Assembly: GCA_964513415.1 (NCBI GenBank)
Contig: CAZEMX010000136.1
Location: 1-5,021 of the forward strand
Direction of reading: 5' to 3'
Length of the DNA stretch: 5,021 bases
Origin: Methanomethylicus sp964513415
Lineage (GTDB): Archaea; Thermoproteota; Methanomethylicia; Methanomethylicales; Methanomethylicaceae
Both the position numbers and the translations under genes were made by a program. The notes beneath the pieces were generated by a model. It did no database searches and was not told where the DNA came from. It saw only the letters and a list, made by a program, of their open reading frames with translations. This document shows positions 4,284 to 5,021 of the stretch, piece by piece. Numbering within the stretch: position 1 is the first letter of the stretch; each line of letters begins with the position of its first letter.

Positions 4284-4304
4284 TTACCACGTGAATTATC
4301 AGTA

Positions 4305-4320
4305 TAGGGATAAATCCTTT
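4305..4320 (-). promoter_or_regulatory. TATA/BRE promoter of tRNA-Thr
   Basis: The minus strand reads AAAGG-ATTTATCC about 26-32 nt upstream of the mature tRNA 5' end at 4283. That is the normal distance from an archaeal TATA box to the start site, with a purine-rich BRE in front. The transcript would begin at or near the mature 5' end. Confidence 0.55.
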
Positions 4321-4366
4321 TTCCTATGGCACTGCCGGCGCGGGCGCGTCAGCAGCTTAATTGGCT

Positions 4367-4385
4367 GAGAAAGCATATTATATGC
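4367..4385 (+). promoter_or_regulatory. TATA/BRE promoter of thiL
   Basis: GAGAAA followed by the palindrome GCATAT-T-ATATGC (4373-4385) gives a purine-rich BRE and a good TATA element. Its centre is about 45 nt upstream of the thiL ATG, which predicts a start near 4405 and a leader of about 20 nt containing GGAAGG. Confidence 0.55.
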
Positions 4386-4413
4386 GTGGGCACATTGCAA
4401 CGCCTCATACTTG

Positions 4414-4419
4414 GGAAGG
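4414..4419 (+). promoter_or_regulatory. Shine-Dalgarno of thiL
   Basis: GGAAGG lies 4 nt before the ATG at 4424 and 7 nt before the adjacent in-frame ATG at 4427. An out-of-frame ATG at 4420 begins immediately after it. The spacing slightly favours 4427 as the real start. Confidence 0.45.
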
Positions 4420-4423
4420 ATGC

Positions 4424-5021
4424 ATGATGGGGAAGAAAGGGGCACTCAAGGCCGCCTCCCTCGGCGAGAGGGGCATCATCGATATGATCCGGTCCGAGCT
4501 GGACTCCCGCGGAGCCGCCCAGCCAGATCCCCCCCTGCCGCACCCCGACGATGCGTCGGCGATGCGCCTTCCCGACGGCCGTTTCCTAGTAATCAAGACC
4601 GACATGTTCGTCAGGCGGACCGACGCCCCACGGGGCATGCGCCACCTGTCTATGGGCTGGAAGGCGATCACCATGAACGTCAGCGACCTTGCGGCCAAGG
4701 GCGCAATGCCCGCGGCGGCGATGGTAGCGCTAGGCGTCCCAAAGGGGTACGGCGCAGGCGCGTTGAGGCTCTTCTTCCGCGGCATCTCCGAGGCCGCCCG
4801 CCACTACGGCTTTCCGGTCTTGGGGGGCGATGTCGGGGAGGCGAGGGACCTCTGCGCCTCGGTCTTCCTCGTCGGCTATGCGGGTCGCATCGTGAAGAGG
4901 GGAGGCGCCCGCCCGGGCGACATCGTCGCGGTCACCGGCGAGTTCGGCAGCACGGGCGCCGCATACAGGATCCTGCTGGAGGGGATGTCCGCCCCGGCGC
5001 CTCTCAGGAGGGCGCTCTGCA
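4424..5021 (+). CDS. thiL: Thiamine-monophosphate kinase (ThiL), 5' part
   Basis: ThiL phosphorylates thiamine monophosphate with ATP to give thiamine pyrophosphate, the last step of cofactor synthesis in the cytoplasm. The visible 199 residues cover the N-terminal half of the AIRS/PurM-like fold: an acidic DDASA motif at 42-46, KTDMFVRRTD at 58-67 (substrate loop), the family signature MGWKAITMNVSDLAAKGAMP at 77-96, GGDVGEARDL at 134-143, and the GDIVAVTGEFGSTG strand-turn at 165-178. Family members are around 300-340 residues, so roughly the last third lies beyond the window. The start at 4424 (or 4427) is set by GGAAGG and an upstream TATA element. Codons are GC-rich, as expected of a host housekeeping gene. 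It is divergent from tRNA-Thr and lies outside the putative element. Confidence 0.93.
   Translation, partial: MMGKKGALKAASLGERGIIDMIRSELDSRGAAQPDPPLPHPDDASAMRLPDGRFLVIKTDMFVRRTDAPRGMRHLSMGWKAITMNVSDLAAKGAMPAAAMVALGVPKGYGAGALRLFFRGISEAARHYGFPVLGGDVGEARDLCASVFLVGYAGRIVKRGGARPGDIVAVTGEFGSTGAAYRILLEGMSAPAPLRRALC

Noticed and set aside
4081..4290. Minus-strand frame running through tRNA-Thr
   Set aside because: It starts upstream of the tRNA and crosses the whole tRNA gene. The frame is out of phase with the integrase and has no homology-like features.
4349..4785. Minus-strand frames opposite thiL
   Set aside because: They are antisense of a strongly recognised housekeeping gene in GC-rich DNA, where shadow frames stay open by chance.
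1..5021. CRISPR array, rRNA or insertion-sequence transposase
   Set aside because: No regularly spaced repeats, no rRNA-like segments and no transposase motifs were seen on either strand.

Overview
The window looks archaeal. The evidence is a tRNA-Thr with U73, TATA-box/BRE-like promoters at the expected distance from RNA and protein starts, short GAGGT/GGAAGG-type ribosome binding sites, an archaeal-style thiamine-monophosphate kinase and an archaeal-type tyrosine recombinase. The host appears GC-rich (thiL and the two leftmost genes use mostly G/C third positions). The lineage cannot be fixed from this sequence.

Layout: 1-702 holds two small GC-rich convergent genes of unknown function (59-307 +, 406-702 -). 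From about 703 to 3310 the DNA becomes clearly AT-rich. It holds a tiny AbrB/SpoVT-like gene (795-950 +, divergent from the 98-aa gene across a shared TATA-like palindrome), a two-gene minus-strand unit (a winged-helix protein with C-terminal membrane segments, 1835 to 1440, then a very hydrophobic 102-aa protein, 1306 to 998), an AT-rich 254-353 bp spacer full of short palindromes, and a 337-aa unknown protein (3202 to 2189). A GC-rich integrase (4081 to 3314) follows, then a short AT-rich stretch, an intact tRNA-Thr(CGT) (4283 to 4207, CCA encoded), and the divergent thiL gene, which runs off the right end.

Interpretation: the right boundary resembles one end of an element integrated at the 3' end of tRNA-Thr, with its integrase next to the target and reading in the same direction. 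The AT-rich 700-3300 block would be its cargo. The opposite attachment site (a second copy of the tRNA 3' end) was not found here, so the left limit is unknown. The region to the right of the tRNA (thiL) is ordinary host chromosome.

Three genes of the putative element look interrupted or recoded. The integrase is open upstream of its first ATG only as far as an in-frame TAG, and lacks a normal N-terminus. The winged-helix membrane protein has a TAG in the middle of its last membrane helix, after which the frame stays open for 39 codons and ends 13 nt before the next gene. The 337-aa protein has a canonical U-UUU-UUA slippery heptamer near its end, and the -1 frame stays open for 51 more codons. 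Each may be decay of a resident element or true recoding. The sequence alone does not decide between them.
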